A stretch of 64,000 nt of DNA from Apteryx mantelli (lineage: Eukaryota; Chordata; Aves; Apterygiformes; Apterygidae): NCBI RefSeq assembly GCF_036417845.1, contig NC_089980.1, positions 131,528,516 through 131,592,515 of the forward strand. Reading direction: 5' to 3'. The translations under genes and the position numbers were made by a program. The notes under the pieces were generated by a model. The model was not told the origin of the DNA. It was given only the letters and a program-made list of their open reading frames with translations, and searched no databases. Shown here one piece after another: positions 50,471-63,670 of this stretch (positions are counted from its first letter, which is position 1; every line of letters begins with the position of its first letter).

Positions 50471-51525
50471 CACAGAATCACGGAATAGTTAGGGTTGGAA
50501 GGGACCCTCTGGAGATCATCTGGTCCAACCCCCCTGCTCAAGCAGGGTCACCTAGAGCACATTGCCCAAGACCCTGTCCAGATGGCTTTTGAGTATCTCC
50601 AAGCATGGAGACTCCACAGCCTCTCTGGGCAACCTTTTCCAGTGCTCTGTCACCCTCAAAGTGAAGAAGTTTTTCCTTATGTTCAGATGGAACTGCCTGT
50701 GTTTCAGGTTGTGCCCGTTGCCTCTCGTCCTGTCGCTGGGCAGCACTGAGAAGAGTCTGGCCCCATCCTCTTGACATCCTCCCTTCAGATATTTAAACGC
50801 ATTGATAAGGTCCCCCCTCAGTCTTCTGTTCTCCAGGCTGAACAGTCCCAGCTCTCTCAGCCTTTCCTCGTATGAGAGATGCTCCTGTCTCTTCATCATC
50901 TTTGTGGCCCTTTGCTGGACTCACTCCAGTATGTCCATGTCTTTCTTGTCCTATGGGGCCCAGCACTGGACACAGTACTCCAGATGTAGCCTCACCAGGG
51001 CTGAGTAAAGGGGAAGAATTGCCTCCCTCGAGCTGCTGGCAATGCTCTTCCTAATGCAGCCCAGGATACCTTTGGCCTTCTTTGCAAGGCACATTGGTCT
51101 TTGGTGCAAGGGCACATAGCTGGCTCATGGTCAACTTGTTGTCCACCAGAACTCCCAGGTCCTTCTCTGCAAAGCTGCTTTCCAGCCAGTTGGCCCCCAG
51201 CCTCCCCAGGTGCAGTAATTTGTGCTTCCCTTTCTTGAACTTCATGAGCTTCCTCTCTGCTCATTTCTCCAGCCTGTCAGATCCCTCTGAACAGCAGTGC
51301 AACCATCTGGTGTATCAGCCACTCCACCCAGTTTTGTATCATCTGCAAACTTGCTCAGGATGCTCTCTGTCCCATCATCCTGGTCATTAATGAAGATGCT
51401 AAACAGTATTGGTCCCAGGATTGACCCCTGGGGGACACCACTAGTGAGTGGCCTCCAGCTAGATTTCGTGCCTCTGATCACAATCCTCTGAGCCCAGCAG
51501 TTCAGCCAGTTTTCAATCCATCTCC
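50471..51525 (-). mobile_element. Young CR1 LINE, 5' truncated
   Basis: In minus orientation this copy retains a polymerase segment: 51242-51481 translates to [20 protein letters not shown], then [12 protein letters not shown], the latter containing the catalytic A-DD box of the reverse transcriptase. It continues to the CR1 3' UTR and ends at about 50471 with a single TGATTCTGTG. Frames are broken by a few indels and stops, so it is inactive, but it is only slightly diverged from the copy at 44303-45009. Confidence 0.92.
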
Positions 51526-52781
51526 ACTTCTATTTTTCCATTTTCAGTAGGAGAAGCCCAGAAGATGGGTGTACAATAGCTGCCTGTGTTTTATATGGCT
51601 GAAGTGAAAAGAGACAACTCCCACCTCAGGATTACAGTGGTGTCCTGACTGGATACCTGCCTTTCATACTTTGTGCAACCAGCCATCCGCAGGCTGATGA
51701 ACAAGGCTGTTCAGATGATGCATGGAAGCATCATCTTCTCAATTCCTTGTTACAAATTCCATTCATCATATTGCCATCGTCTTGCCATTTACTACTCGTG
51801 GTGTTTTTGGCATGTAAGCTTATGTGTTCTCTGATGTCTTATACTCTATAACGCATAACATGCTATTGTGTTAATTCAGACTACAGCAGCCAGGGAGCCG
51901 AGCAGGAGATGAACTATCTGAATCCCCAGTTTCGAGCTTTTTTGACAAGGCAGTTTGTTAATGATTAGTCTTGCGCATACTGTTAAGTTCTGTTGAGCCT
52001 GGGCCTCTCCTAGCCAACACTGCTTCAGAAATCTGAGCTAGCTGCTTTGATAGGCCATTCCTTGGCACCTAGATTAATCTGGAAAATCTCCTCCTAGCTT
52101 TTAGTGCTTTTGGCAGTATCTAGAACAGGGAAAATGGAAATGGCAATTCCATTTCTCAATGGCAAGAAAATAATTTAAGCCTTTTTCTTTCAGTATCACA
52201 ATTTTAAGGGGAGCTACCAGGCTCTTACAAAAAGTCACTGCATTACTGCTTTACTGTTGCCTGAATACTGCAAAATTAAACTGCTTTTGTATATCATAAT
52301 TAATTTTTGGAAAGCCCTTCCTTGCTAATTAGATATGCCCTTGTTAGAGCTGTCTTGAGTGAAAGGCATTAGAAATGTGAATAGAAATGGAATGTTTTAG
52401 AACTCAAACTATAACTTCATTTGAAAAATTTCAGCAGAAGTATTCTGAGAATTTTAAGGTTATAATCCAAGAAGCTTTAACAGTCCTTTTGCGCTTACAG
52501 AATGTGAATGCATATATGATGCATATATATATATAAAATGCATACAGAGGGAAAATTACGTTACTCTAAGGGAAGTATTATTTTGTCTTGCAGCTAAGTA
52601 GGAGCCAAACCAGAACCTTTTACCCTAAATCATACCCATTCCAGTCCTGCATGTTGATGATTTGGATAAAATATAAGTCAATACAAATAGCAATCTAATA
52701 TTTTCCACTTAAAGATAAACCTGCCTAGCAATACCGATTAATCAGAGAAAATAAAAGAATAACCTTTTATAATTTTAACAG

Positions 52782-52829
52782 GACGGACATTTCCAAAGAA
52801 GGGTCAGATGTGTGTGGTGCACTACACAG
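52782..52829 (+). CDS. FKBP1B: FKBP1B second coding exon (48 nt)
   Basis: After TTTTAACAG the exon completes Gly13 and reads RTFPKKGQMCVVHYT plus one base before a GTAAGG donor at 52830. The phase (1 in, 1 out) matches exon 1 and the known FKBP12-family gene structure. Tyr27, equivalent to active-site Tyr26 of mature FKBP12, is present in HYT. The position after KKGQ is Met where the human protein has Thr. The next exon (expected to encode the MLQNGKKFDSSRD region) was not found in the remaining 11 kb and is taken to lie beyond the window. Confidence 0.95.
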
Positions 52830-55800
52830 GTAAGGCATGTTCCAAATATTCTCTTGAAACCAACTACCTTGCACTCAACAGTGATTTGTCATTTCAAACC
52901 TGGTCACTGTATTTTTGCGTTGTTCTGCCATTCATAATCCATTTTGTTATGCTCTGATGGGTTTCCTGAATATTTGACTCCTCCCTGAGCAGTTCAGACT
53001 ACAGTATCTAGATATGCATGCTAGTGGATTTGCCAGGTGTAGGGTTTGATGGTGATAGGTTCACAGATGAAACCGTGGGCCTGATTCTTTAAGCCATTAT
53101 AACCTAATGAAATGAAGCATGAAAGCTAATGAAATCAAGCATGAAACAGCAAAAATACTGGGTTCCTATTTTTCCAGCCTCTGATCTTGATGCAGACAAT
53201 TAATGATTGTATATATCTTAGTAGCATGTGTCTGTGTACTGGCAGTAAAATTCACTCCTGTTTGAAGAGATCAATACAAGGTCTATTTAACACCTACTTT
53301 ATGGACTTGTATGAATCTTAAGTGGTGAGTTAGTTAATGGAGCTGTTTATGGTGCACCTTTGCTCCTAGGGAAAATATCCTTTAAATCAGTCTGTAAAGT
53401 TATGTTTTGTATACTTATGTAAATTGTCAAACGAATGCAAAGACCTCTGCAGCCGGAGTGCCCAGCTGTGAATTGCACATCACGAGCTGCCATTTTATTT
53501 AGCCTTTTCCTTAAAATCCTGGGGAGGTGCGAATTGACAGCTACTGATTTGGGCCTACATCAGTGAGGTAATGTTTTCCTCTAGCATTCTGCATTATAGC
53601 AAAATAATCACTGATAACTCTCACTTTTTTCCAGTAAAGAAAGTTAACAAAGTAAACCTACTTGTATTTTCAAGAAGCTTTTCAGCATAATTTCAATAAT
53701 ATCTCTCCGTGGAAGGTTACGTGAGAGAATTAGTGCTTGGAGTATAGGAAATCTGGGTTCAAGTTCCTATTAATTTGTGTGTTCAGAGTATTTGATATGA
53801 GAATTTCTAGTCTGAATGAGAGTAGTGGGCAAGTGAACACAGGTCTCCCATGCCAGTCAGCTCTCACAGACGTTCCTCTTTTCAGGTCCTTCCTTTAGAT
53901 CTGAAAATAGATGTTTTGAAGCCATTTTTTGTGAAGATGCTGAAAGATATGTTTCTGTTCCAGTACAAACTTCAAAAGTTTTCATGAAACAAAATTGCCA
54001 CCTCCCACCCCTATAACTAACTGGAGATAAATTTAACCATCAGAACTGAAACAGGCAAAAAACTGATAGATGGCAATTTAGCTATGGTCTGTGGCTCCCA
54101 CAAAGTACGATTTTGCTGGATAACTTCAGAGAGAATGTGAATGGTGAATATGGAGAGATAACAAGATGCTATGTACTCTTACTGATATTAGATAACTTAG
54201 ATAAGGCTATCATAAGCTGGCTTTTGATATAAGAGACTTCATAAAATCAAATTAAATGAATCTCTAGCCCAAATTGTGCTTCCTCTGTATATCTCGCTGT
54301 TGGTGCTATGCAACCTCTCTAACTCTCAGATTAGAACAGACATCAGAAAAAGTTTATAATCACAGTTTCAGTGCTGTTGCGATGCTTATGTAGTCTTTGG
54401 TGGTAATATTTTTAAAGGGAGCCCATGGATAGTGGGTAAAATGATTTCTGCCTATGGTCTATAAAGCATTTGGGAAAGATGAAATATAAATGTCAAGTCT
54501 TAAAACTATTTTATCTGAGTACCATATAACTTCTTTTTATTCTGAAGCTACTCCGGATATGCCTGAGATTCATCTTGAAATGATTTCTGTCATATTTATG
54601 TGATCTTATTATGACCTCACTGTACTTAATGTTTATCCTCAAAATACTCCTCTGAGTCTGCTTTAACAAGTGGGCAGCTAAGGTACAGAGACATCCTGAG
54701 AGATATCCAGAACATCTATTTTGCCATCTAAAATGGGATTTAGGAAAAATTAAGGGCACCTAGGTGCAAGGAAACAATCCAGAAAACCTGCTTTCCAAGA
54801 GCTGCTTAATACTTGGGAGCATGTAAAGCTCAGTTTGTCCTGTGTGCAGTGGACGTGGCACCCTGAAGCTAGGCACAAATACCTGTGCAGAAGCATTCCA
54901 GCCTGGGAAGGGAACCAGGCACTGTCCTGACTCCATCAAGTTGAAGAGGGAAGGCACTTGGATCTCCAAAGGAGCCTGACCTCATTGGAGGGCTCTGAGC
55001 ACAGCACTGGATCCATCATGAAACACAGTAGTTACAGCCAATTTCAGTCAAAAACATGGCCTAAAGGAGCCCATTTTATGTATAATAACTGAACAGTTAT
55101 TTCAGATATGGCCAACCTGTGTTCAGTTCCCTTTTCCAACGGAGGAGGTTCACAGCTGTATTTCCCACATCCTTAACTGCAAGCATTATATTCTCGGGAA
55201 GAAAAAAAGCTGTAATTTCCTGCTGCCTCCAGTTTAAGTTGGACATTGAGTATAGTATATAGCTAAGAGTGCAAGAGCCAGGGGCAAGAAAGGGAGCAGG
55301 CAAAAGAGAGTATTTGGTTTAGGCAGTCATACAAACCTTGAAAGAGTTGTATTCCAGTCCCTGTCTTCAGGATTAATTTTGTCCTTTTTTTTATCCAGTG
55401 ATTTTCCCATACAGTGGTACTTAGTCTTGACAACTCGATAGGCCCTGTAACTTCTTGCAGTGGTCCTACCAGCAGACGCACTATGTGTGTGTGATACAGC
55501 CCCTTAGCACAAACACAGTCACTTCCATGTTTCCCGTATGGGCTAGATTTGTTGAGCGTGCACAGAAAAAACATTGCCTGCCCACTCCGTATTCATGTCT
55601 TGAGAGTTTTGAGCAAAGAGGAGACCAGGAGGGGCTTGCTTCTGCCAGAGCAGATTATGAATTTTCAAGGAGATTCAAACAGTAGGCAGTGGGCTCTGTT
55701 TTACCTTTTTACCCTTCTTGCCTTCCTCCTCCATGGGTCTCATAGATGTGCATTTGCCATTTGGTGGGGAGGGACAGCAGAAGGAGCATGGACAGGAGCA

Positions 55801-58019
55801 AGCTGCTGCCACTACAGGAGTGAAAGGCCTGCAGCTTGCTTCTGAAGAGTCTTTTGGAAAAAGGGTATTAAGAGCAAGCTGTCTGCATGAATTGTCCTGA
55901 CAGTCCATCTGCAGCAGACTGGAGGTCGAGCATCCCAACCTAATGCATGAAAAGTTTGAAGAGAACCAAAGTCTGGTACCCCAGACCCTAGGCAAAACAT
56001 TAGAGTCTTGTCCATTCATCCTCAAGATCTTGTGATTTTTGCATGTTCAAGGTAGGAGTGCTCACAAAGTAGCTTCTGGTCTGATGACACCACGTGTTCC
56101 TGAGAAGTGGGAAATGACAACTAGAATCTCAAGATGAAGGAGAATCGTAACAGGGTTTTACACTTTTTTTATCAGTGCTCTAACTATTAGGCTGTTACAT
56201 GTGGTGACTTTGCCTGTTTCTCTCCTTGTTCAATTAAATGCCTAATCTGAGGAGCAAGCTTTGTGGTCTGATTCCCAAGTGTATCATGATGCCTTAATGG
56301 ACAAACCTAAGTTCCAGTGGCAGCAGGAGTTAAGGTAGAGCTGTACAGGAGAACAGTTTAGAAGGAACCTCTAGTTTAAGCATATCTTTTCTTTTCCCCC
56401 TTAAGGAAGTTCTTGGCTGCACTCCAGTTAGAGTAGGATTTTTGGATTACCCTTCAGAAGTCCCTAATTGTCCTTTCTGACTACATAAGGCGCCTTCGTG
56501 TCTAACTTTGGTACTGTAAATCACCTGCTAATTTTTCAGCTTTGCACAGCCTGAGTTAAGTACACAAATAGGTCCTTTGGATCATTGTGTAAGATTAGAT
56601 AGGAGGACTGTGATAGAATATGAAACCGAGTCCAGCTCTTAGTGTCTGACTGAAGAGTGTGATCAGATTCATGTATGTTTTAGCTTTGTTAGGAAATACA
56701 ACATACCTAATTATTTCCTCTTACCATCCAGCATCTATGTTGTGTCTGAAAAGTTACCTGATACAATATTAAAGTAATGGGATTAATAGATACAGTAGTG
56801 TGCTGGCACTGAAATGCATTTCCAGCAGCAATGGTTTATGTCATGTTTTTGTCATAGATTTCCTTGAGCAAGCTTCTGAAAGCCTTTGGCAATCTGCTTA
56901 CTCCTTCTGTTTTCCATCTGCAAAATAATAGTTGTACTTTGTCCGCCTTGTGTAGATAGATGATGATGGGATATTAACTGCCTCCTCCTATGTGCCTAAC
57001 ATTATGGGGTCCTAATCTTGATCGGGTCTTTAGTTTGCATTGTAGTAGTGATAGTAATACAAGTAAAAATTACAGTATCATTAGTTCTGGAGCGTATCAA
57101 CAGCACTGGAGCATTTTCTGCAGTTTTGTTTCCTGTGATTTAAATTTCTTAACTTTGGGAACATGAATTAGTAGTGCAGAATTATCAAAGAAGGTTTATG
57201 AAGATGATGCTAAATGTGACTGGCAGTTAGAAAGTCCCCTAAATGTGACAAAACCTGTGTTGTGGTTGGGAATGCTTTGTCGTAAAACCTCAGTCTGGAA
57301 AGACGAGTCCCGTTTCTGGCCCTCCTGCTGAATGATGGTGTGCCCTCAAACAAACGTTACTTCTACAGGTCCCAGACCTGCCCTTAATAGTATGAGACAG
57401 CTCTTTCTCAAGTTGTTCAGAGCTGACGTTCTCTTGTGTTGTCCCAGGTAGCTTGTGGCAGAAACGAATTCTTAGCCTCTTCATCTTTTGTTTTGCCCAC
57501 CCATAAATCTGTGATAACAGTGCAATTACCCTTTTTAAGGAAAAACTAGATGTTCAGTATTTGTAGAGTGCTGGAACAGACTTCTTGGAATGATACTATA
57601 AAGGCACATTAAATTGTTAGTTATTTATTAAACTAAACTTCTATGAGAGAAAAATTTCTATGGACTTTTTTAGGTCTAGGCAATGAGCACAAAATTCCAC
57701 CAAATACTGGGAAATTGATAGTTTTCTTTTTCTTTTTTTTTTGTAAATGCTTAAAATGGAATCCTCTGTTGAAGTAAATGAATACTGCTCCATTTACTTC
57801 AGATGAGCTGTACAGATTCGTTCTGTTTTAAGAAATGGGCCTTTATTTAAAGCTTTATTTAAACTAATGATTAGTTGTTCTTTTCCTAGTGATCTGGGGA
57901 CAGACTTGTGTCATCTTCTTTTTTCCATACGTTACCAAAATTGCTTTATATTCTTTTTTTAGCTTTGGCAAGCGTGTACTGTTTTAAGAGTTATGCCTGT
58001 GTCTGTGAAACTGAAAGCC

Positions 58020-58035
58020 TTTTTTTTTTTTTTTT
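58020..58035 (+). repeat. Poly-T tract
   Basis: Sixteen consecutive T residues; no retroposed sequence was recognised beside it. Confidence 0.9.
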
Positions 58036-60689
58036 ACTTTTTTCTAATACCAAAAGCAGACTGCATAGATGCAGTTTAACAGTAATTTATAGAACATGCT
58101 TGACTTACCATGATTAAAAAGAAAAAACCTTTTCCATTTAGCACAATACAAATATAATAAAATTCCCTTGAAATAATTCTTGCCAAAAAGAGAACAGTTT
58201 TCTGCCTATTTTTCTTGGATCAAAATCAACCCAGTCTTAAGTGTAGGTAATAATAGCCAGAAATTCATCTATACAGACATATTCTCAAAAAGGCTAATGT
58301 AAATCCAGAACAATGTCACAGAGTGTCATATACTTGTCCATGAACCTGAATATCTGTATGACTGGCTGTACCTTAGTGTAGTGTATTTTGTCCAGGGTAA
58401 GTACAAGTATGCTATTTCTCTCCTCCCGTTTCCAGACACATGCATGCAACTTCAGTGAGAGTCATGCATGTGTATCTGAGAGGAAAATTGAACTAACTAA
58501 GGAATTTAATCAAAATTCTTTGTCTCCAGGAAGTTGTCTAGGTGGTTTTGGAAGAGGATTGTGAACACTGCAATTAGAGCTATCATTAATAAGAATTGTA
58601 TTGTAACAGCCATTATAACTGAACATTGAATTATAGCCAGCTAAATCTTGCTTACCTAGAAAGAACTTAATTGTTTTATCGAGCATGTTCCCAAGATATA
58701 TTATACCAGAAGAGCATGATGTCTGTCCATATTTTGGAGCCTGCCAATTTTCTGTATTTTTTACTTAAAGTAATCTCTTCAGATTGCCCTGGCTTGTCAA
58801 GATGAAAGCCTTTTACTACTTTAAAATTCCTTGTGGCAGCTAAGCCCTTGTGAGCATGTATCCTCTTTCGTCAGCGGATCGTAACTGCAAAAAGTCGTTT
58901 TGACTCTTGAACAAGCAACATGTTCTCTTGTTGCCCCACAGACATGATTTGCAAGTATTAAAACTCTCTCGATAAAATCAGTAAAATTTTCACCTTTGCT
59001 TATTTAACGTGGATTGGTTACCTTGGGAAATATTTTAATGGAGAGTTCAGCATGATAGTGATCGGAGTCCGGAAGCAAAAGTCAGAGGAAAAGAGATTTC
59101 TCCTATGTATCTTGCTACCAGCTAACTGACTGATTTCAGGCGTATTACTTACACCTTCACTTTTGACAGAAAAGGAGACTGTGCTTCACAAAATTGTCAT
59201 GAAATTAATGATTGCAAGTACTGAGAGACTCTCTGTAAAAGGAGGCTGTTGATGTGAAAAATGATTTGATGGATAAAAAAGATTCAAAGCTTTGTAAGAA
59301 AAATGTAATAGCTTCAGCAGTTAAATTAGTGAGTTTAAACTGAACAGATCAGATTGTTGCCTAATGGAAAAGGATCAGGATGATAAACTGTAGCCTCAAG
59401 TTGCCCCGTTGTTGCTCTTGTGCACTGTACACTGTGTTCCTATGGCCTGTTCCCATCGGTTTCGGTGAAATTACTTGTGATATTAGATGTTATTTAATGT
59501 GGACAGGTGAAACAGAAAAGGAGCTTGAAATGATACAATTTAGCTATTCTTATTGGCAATCTCAGCTGAAACTATGGTTTGACTAAGTGTTGGAAGTGCC
59601 TCACCTTAAAGATGGTCCACAGGGTGATGTTATCTGGAGATCTGCTCATATCTGTCCTTTGTGCAAAGAAAGGGAAGACCTCAGGATTGTCTGTAGACAC
59701 TGTGTCTCATATTCATTTAGGGAAAAGAAGGGATGAGTTTCTTTCTTGCAGAGTAAAGATTAAAAAGAGATTTCTTCAAAACAACATATACGGGCGCTTT
59801 CCCCCCAACAGGGACTTCTCCGTCAGTGCGAATACGCTCAACAATTTGGTGACTACCAGCTTCTATTTTGGAGCACCTACTAAACTCTGCCGGATTTCCT
59901 TTCATGGAGGGACATCATGCTCCATTCCTGTGTGCATAGAAACGAAATTGCTAGCAAATAATTAAACCTCCTACTCCTACCCCACAAAAGCCTGAAAGAA
60001 GTTGATTTCTAGTTAAAAACAGTTGCAAAGCAGGTTATGTAATTTAACAAAGGCTAATAACCTCTGTTCATCAAGTTTTTAAAGCTGAGAAATAATCCAA
60101 AACAGTCCCCTCTTTTAGAACATCAGATTGCTATTTTCTAATGAAATGTTTTGGCTGGACCCCGCTGGCCGTTATTTTCAGTGATGCCAACTCTGTGCCA
60201 CCCTGCCTACTTGCAGCTCGTTTAGTGACTAGGGCCTGTAAAGCTTGCATCAATTTATGATAATCAGAATTTCAGGTCCTCACAAGAATGAAGTAGATTT
60301 CTAATAGATTTATGGGGGAAAAAAAATCAAAAAATTACTCCAGCAGCTGTTGGAACTGGGGCTGCCTGGTGCAGTAAATGGTGTTTGTCAATGTAAGAGT
60401 ACAAGCGGTTTCTACATCATCTAAGTGAGAAACGCCATCCGCTGGCAACAGGGAGAGGCTTGTCTCCCTTTAATGACAAAACAGAGCTGACATCACCGTA
60501 TTTACCGAATTAAGAAGTCTAAATTGGGAGCCTAGTTACTCCAGGCTGCCTAGAGAGCTAGCCTTCGGCTATGCCGCTCTCGCTATTGATAGGTAAAGAG
60601 TCTAGTAAGGTTCCTAAGTCAGGCAGCTCCCCCAGGCAGTTGCTGGAGGGGGTAATTTTTTTTTAATTAGACAGCATGCAGCGTCATCT

Positions 60690-61000
60690 CTCCGCAGCAG
60701 ATACGCGGCAGCCGCTTTGCGGGTGTGTTACGCTAGCGGTCGCTGCTGGGCGGCCAGAGATCTCCGCACCTTGTGAGCTCAGCGGGTTGGTCCTAGCCCT
60801 GCGGTGATTTATTTGCATGGGAGATCCCCGGGGAAGGCCGTGGCCGAGGGGCTCCTAAAGCGCCTGCCGCTTGGCTCGGGTGAGCGATCGAGCGGGAGGC
60901 CGCGGAGGAGAGCCCCGCGGCCGCGGGAAGCGGCGGTCGGCGCTGGCAGGCGTTCTGCTGAGTCTTGCTGAACCGGCGCCGGGGGCTGCGAGGGGGCTTT
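60690..61000. promoter_or_regulatory. Small CpG island inside presumed FKBP1B intron 2
   Basis: A 300-bp patch with dense CpG (for example around 60697-60750 and 60836-60985) is set in AT-rich DNA. An octamer-type ATTTGCAT lies at 60811-60818, and a possible splice donor CGGGTGAGC at about 60878-60886 on the plus strand. It could be an alternative promoter, a first exon of an unannotated transcript or an enhancer. No coding sequence is recognisable in it. Confidence 0.5.
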
Positions 61001-63549
61001 ACAGCCAAGGCGACATCGTTCGACTGAGATGTATTATTTAGCTCGACTTACTCAAGGGCATTATAAATCCCACTTCATTTTTTTGCGAGGCTGCTGGCTG
61101 CAGAAGTTTGCGCTCCCTTGCCCATCGCTCAGCGCAGAGGGCTCCTGGCACCTTGTAGCTGCGGTGTTGACAGGCAGAGCCGGTGCGTCTGTGTATTTGG
61201 GGCAGCCGCAGACCCGTGCAGTGGGATGGTGCAGTCCTTCGTCTCCCATCCAACAGAACCCCTGCATCTTCCAAAACTCAGTGTTTTAACCTTTCATTTG
61301 TAACTTCAAGTTGTAACTCTCCCTTTGCCCCTGCTCATGATGTTGCAAGCACGGTTTCCTCTTCCAGACCTTTTTCATTAATCCTGCATAATTGCTGGTT
61401 CTTATTTATCTCTTACTGATCTAAATCACTTCCCCTTGCACATTTAATGATGCGACTACCTTATTTTAGAGAGATTCTCATCTTTAACTCTGTTCTCCGT
61501 GTGGAACTGAAGCATTTTGCTTTGGTAAGGGTGTCTCCTGGACACAGGAAAAGCCCTAACGCTTAGTTCGTTTTCCAGTCTGGGATTGCTACACGCACTA
61601 CACCTTCTGATGCATTGGCTCTGTCTAGTTTTAAATGGCCAAAGCGATAACGCTATTCCGGCTACTGCCAAGCCCACTGACGTTGCTGCTGTTGCAATGT
61701 TAAAAGCATCAGTGTCCTGCTGAAATTCTTTACCCTTGGTTAGAAAAAAATAAAGGGAAAAAATGTTTGGGAATTACAAAGTAATATTGTGTAGGAATTA
61801 TAGTTAGGGTGGCTTATACTTTCATTCTCCCCTGGATAGGTTTCTTGCTCTGCTACAGGCAGGGATTTCCAGGAGGAGAGTAGGGTGCTTTGGGAGATGA
61901 AATCTAGCCATATCTAGGGCACATAAAAAGAAAACAGAAGATGAGTCACTCTATGGGCAAGTTCCCGAGGCATCACCATGAAGTGTTGCCATTTCCAGAC
62001 TGGCATGTACAGTTTTCAGCCTAAAGAGCTGAAGCAAATTTGTTGTTGCGAAAACTGTAATTTCTGTGGAAAAGCCTTTTCCACAAGTTTTATTTTGGAG
62101 GCTGAGAATCTGAGGCTGAAATTCGTAGGCTAGCTGCCAGCTCTATATTGGTCTGAGCTAAAGTGCTGTATATTAACGGAAGTACATGGCGGTATTTAAA
62201 GATGCGAGTCTGAATTTGGCAGCTCCTGCTTATCTTCAGTCATAATCTGAATTAGCCTTACATGGTTTCTGCCCATTTTCATTGCAAGGCAAAATTATTT
62301 TTTCATGTTAGGGAATTATCCCACCTGACTCTACTGTAACTCTGCCTGTTTTTTTTTCTTTCTGGCTTGAAATTTGTACCACATGGTCACCCTGCTACAC
62401 ATTTATTATTTCACTTATTCATTTCCAGGCACGCTATTAGTTGTACACCTGCATTTTTTACTTTTCAGTGGTTCTGCTTTATGGCCTTCTATGCATGATC
62501 ATAAGTCTTCAGGCTCTTCAGATACAGTATTTAGTCTCAATCTCGTAGCTATATTGGTAGCATCAGGCCATGCTCCTTGCAGTATCGCAGACCTTGAGCA
62601 ATGTCCACACACACTTTAATTACAGAGTAAAAGAAATACGTGTAAACATTTGTCATTCTGCAACGTTTTTCTGGGAGAGGGTAGAAGAGTAATCCCAGGG
62701 ACTGACTTCAACCGCAGAAGAGAAGTCTTCGTACAGGACTGTGGCATTGGTGGAGAGGAACAGTCTCCTCTACACTGTTGTGCTAAACCGCCTGAGCTCG
62801 GCTTGGGCTTGGGATCGCTCTCGGGAAGTGTCTCTCCAGTGACGAGAGCGGGAGACGTCCCTTTGCCCTGCTGCTCTCTCCGTTCCTGCCGTGTCCCACC
62901 GCGGGCAGCTGGCAGCAACTCCAGAAAAGCTATGGCTGCCTCTGCCTGGCTCTGCCAGGCGAATTGCCGGAGTGCATGGGCATCACCATCAGTAGCTTTC
63001 CTTTTATGCTCTGCTTTGGATTTTCTGCTGCTGTCATTTGCACCTCATCTTCAATTGAATAAATAGCAGGGACAGGTTCACAACTCCTGCCCTGTTCCTC
63101 AAGTCAGTCAGCGGCGCTCCTGCCCAGCCCAGCCCAGCTCAGAGCTGTGGTCTGACCCGGCTTAATCCGTTTTGCCGTGTCCTACCTCCTCCTGGCCGGA
63201 AGGCAAAGTCATGCCCTTGCATCCGACCTCTGGGGACTTCCAGAGCCTCTAACTGTAAGAGGTTTCAAAAGGGTGTTGGATCTAAATGGAAATTCCTCAT
63301 GAAAAAATGATCCGTGCCTGTGCCATTAAGACTTCTTCTGTGTGAAACCATTTATGGCACTTATCTCCTTTTCAACGTTTATTCAGATTCCTGACTGTGA
63401 ATGTAGGAGTTTTAAACACCTATGAGTCATATGCAAATTCACGGTTGATACAGTAAGGCAGAATTGCCGTCACAAGTCTCCCTGTGGGCAATTTAAAAAG
63501 ATGAATCTGATCAAAACGCTACACCCTTCATTCATAAATCCCTTTGGAA

Positions 63550-63670
63550 AGGGAAGAGCCTTGTTTACTCCCCCTTTAGAAGATGGGGAAATTCGGCAGG
63601 GAAACGATTTGCCCAGGGAACATAGCAAGCCTCTGATAAAACAGGGGATAGAAATTCATGTGCTTTTAAA
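63550..63670 (+). mobile_element. MIR/L2-like ancient SINE-type remnant
   Basis: Plus strand order AGAAGATGGGGAAATTCGGC, GATTTGCCCAGGGAACATAG, then GGGATAGAAATTCATG follows the MIR/L2 core (GATGAGGAAACTGAGGC, GACTTGCCCAAGGTCACA, GGGATTCGAA). The overlapping 84-codon frame at 63501-63755 is explained by this remnant and is not called a gene. Confidence 0.5.

Larger units (their letters stand above)
49287..52781 (+). other. FKBP1B intron 1
   Basis: A 3.5-kb intron with GT at 49287 and AG ending at 52781. It begins inside the CpG island with a (GCTGC)n run at 49363-49388 and contains a young CR1 in minus orientation at 50471-51525. Nothing else is classifiable. Confidence 0.85.

Noticed and set aside
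50495-51491. Cluster of open frames on both strands as host genes
   Set aside because: All lie inside the CR1 at 50471-51525, including the reverse transcriptase fragment with the A-DD box.
59579-59965. 128-codon plus-strand frame in FKBP1B intron 2
   Set aside because: It does not encode any FKBP12.6 segment and shows no recognised domain; treated as chance.
62650-63066. 138-codon plus-strand frame
   Set aside because: Moderately GC-rich local composition, overlapping a frame on the other strand, with no motif or splice support.
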